64,000 bases of DNA from Acanthaster planci (lineage: Eukaryota > Echinodermata > Asteroidea > Valvatida > Acanthasteridae): assembly GCF_001949145.1 (NCBI RefSeq), contig NW_019091431.1, forward strand, positions 62,001 to 126,000. Reading direction: 5' to 3'. The notes beneath the pieces are model-generated. The model did not search any database and was not told the origin of the DNA. It saw only the letters and a list, made by a program, of their open reading frames with translations. Below are positions 62,388 to 64,000 of the stretch, piece by piece. The translations under genes were made by a program, and so were the position numbers. Every line of letters starts with the position of its first letter. Positions within the stretch are counted from its first letter, which is position 1.

Positions 62388-64000
62388 CTAATAGTGGAAT
62401 ACACCAAAGGCAGCGGCTACGCAGAACAAGGAATCCTGCAGAGTTTAAGACAGGATAAAATGGATGTCAGGTTTGAAGCATGGATCTTTAAAACCCCCAA
62501 ATCCCATGGCAAGATAAATCCTGCACATTTTCCCTAGACCAGCAAGCCTGTGCTATCCCTTTAGCACTGGCAAGTGGGGATAATGTTCTCATACTTACAT
62601 TCATGAAGATATCCTGTGCATAGTTATCTGTATCTGAATCCCAGAAACATCTGCAACCCATCCTGCAATTAAAGAATGAAATGATTTAGATCTCATCCTG
62701 TATGGCAAACTAGCTTCCTTATGTCCACAGTAAAAACTCTAACTTCACATTTTTCTCTATAGAAAGAAAACTAAGTCATTATCACCCAAAATCACATTAA
62801 TCAGAGTACACAATCAATGAGCAGGTGCAGCTGCATGTATGTGTAACATCAAAAAAGGTTAAGAAATTCCATCAAAAACTCGGACATAAAAACACCTACT
62901 TAACTCCCTCTCCTCTCTGTTCTCCAATCACCACCTGCACAATGTACTTATATCTATCCAATCCAAGGTCTATTAAGGAAAACACAGAAAAACAGAAAAT
63001 CTAAAGATTAGTACAATTACTGAATACCAACAATGTAGACGGATCTGATGTGGAGAAAATATGTAAGGCATGCATTTACGTTTGTTCACATACCTATTCC
63101 AAAGTAAATGTGGGGAAGTGTTAAGCACAAATATGTGACAAGCGTGTACCCCGCAAAGTTGTCAGTTGCAACTCTGGAACCTGTGAACTTTCTGCAGGAA
63201 AAATATAAGCTTACCTTTCAATTTATCCTTAATTTGACAACTGATCTGTTTACACCATGCAGTAGTTTCCTCAGCATCATACTGTTTGTCACCAAGGATC
63301 TCATTCAAGACAATATGAATCACCTCCTTAGCAGTGACTGGGCGAAATCTTAAAGACATACACAAAAATAATGTATGTTACAAAAAGAGGGGAAAATACA
63401 CAAAACAGCATTTAAACAATTCTGAAGTGTGGAAGTTTTGTCTCACACAAGCTCGGTAACATTCTCATTTCTGAATGGTGTCTGATTGGGCTAAACCAAT
63501 ATTGTACTGGGCCAGTGAGGCAGAATAACATAAATGAAGGATACTAAGTGATACCCAGTCTGGCTGGTTGATCTCTATGTCTTATTGATTTTAATACACG
63601 AATACAAGACTTGGAAAGTGAAAGATACATGTATCTATTTCCATCAACTAGGGTCTGTCACATACATGTACATGCGTCAATCTGTATCTGTGTAAATTTG
63701 TGGGCAAAGCATTCTTTTTTTTGATCAGTACATACACCCACGCATGTCGCAGTTGTTTGCCCCAGTTGTCCCAGATGTCTGCCCCAGCTTATAACGTGTG
63801 GCAACTATACCAACACGCATGTTGGGCCTATTTGGCCTAAACAAATAATAAAAGAGACCCATGATGCTTACAACAAGCCATTGCTTGTTTTCATGCTTTT
63901 GGGTCCCTCTTCAGCCATGGCATATAAAAAGCTCACCATAGGCGTAGTATAGTCAATTCTTGTTAGTGATGTTACCTTTCATTAGGATCATAGGCCTAGG
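62388..64000 (-). CDS. DYNLT2B: Dynein light chain Tctex-type 2B (DYNLT2B/TCTEX1D2), 5' end outside window
   Basis: Exons in transcript order: 63976-64000 (cut by the window edge), 63215-63348, 62900-62969, 62599-62662, 62388-62435 with stop. Joined, they read through RFRPVTAKEVIHIVLNEIL, KDKLKDLGLDRYKYIVQVV, IGEQRGEGVKMGCRCFWD, SDTDNYAQDIFMN and end DSLFCVAAAFGVFHY. This is the Tctex-1 fold; the order and the YIVQVVIGEQRGEG and CFWDSDTDNYA motifs match DYNLT2B closely. In other animals this light chain belongs to the dynein-2 complex that drives retrograde intraflagellar transport in cilia; loss of the human gene causes a skeletal ciliopathy. The rightmost partial exon (AYDPNER before RFRP) fits by frame but is short. 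The N-terminal residues lie beyond the window. Confidence 0.93.

Overview
This is nuclear DNA from an animal. Genes are split by many short GT-AG introns, coding exons are separated by AT-rich introns of roughly 100-900 bp, and there are no operons or bacterial-type signals. The protein set (Rap2, MED14, hinderin, a GT10 fucosyltransferase, an SLC22A15-like transporter, DYNLT2B) is metazoan. The dispersed palindromic hexamer TACATG, frequent TAGGCCTA and TACCGGTA words, a MITE whose arms read GGGGCCA...GCTTAAGCACAAA, and moderate intron sizes suggest a marine invertebrate deuterostome. An echinoderm, perhaps a sea star, is my best guess, but this is inference; a hemichordate or mollusc is not excluded.

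Layout. Positions 1-27,400 hold no gene I can recognise. The stretch is AT-rich and studded with TACATG/ACATGTA runs, a 38-bp minisatellite (5,211-5,477) and a compound satellite (about 17,041-17,412). From 27.4 kb onward the window is gene-dense: rap2 (minus, single coding exon, 27,416-27,976); MED14 (plus, 39 coding exons, 30,769-45,175, 1,487 aa by my splice model); hinderin/KIAA1328 (minus, 10 coding exons, 47,018-52,161, 844 aa); an alpha-1,3-fucosyltransferase (minus, 2 exons, 53,402-55,254, 465 aa); an SLC22A15-like transporter (plus, 10 exons, 57,053-60,729, 492 aa); and the 3' part of DYNLT2B/TCTEX1D2 (minus, 5 exons seen, 62,388-64,000, running off the right edge). All exon models were built by hand from splice sites, with reading frame checked across every junction.

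Orientation. rap2 and MED14 are divergent, MED14 and hinderin converge, hinderin and the fucosyltransferase are in tandem, the fucosyltransferase and the SLC22 gene are divergent, and the SLC22 gene and DYNLT2B converge. The genes have unrelated roles (signalling, transcription, cohesin/centrosome-associated, Golgi glycosylation, membrane transport, ciliary dynein), so this looks like an ordinary gene neighbourhood rather than a functional cluster.

Mobile and repeat content in the gene-rich half consists of a TIR MITE in MED14 intron 3, a tRNA-derived SINE in MED14 intron 33, a TTACGCCCCAAC-ended MITE in hinderin intron 1 with a truncated relative upstream of rap2, two strong hairpins in hinderin introns, and a foldback element between the fucosyltransferase and SLC22 genes. 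I found no RNA genes and no CRISPR. I saw no convincing undescribed biological system; the most notable points are the nested satellite, whose unit lengths change in 6-bp steps, the sharp TACATG compartment boundary, a GC-AG intron in MED14, and a duplicated splice donor in the SLC22 gene.
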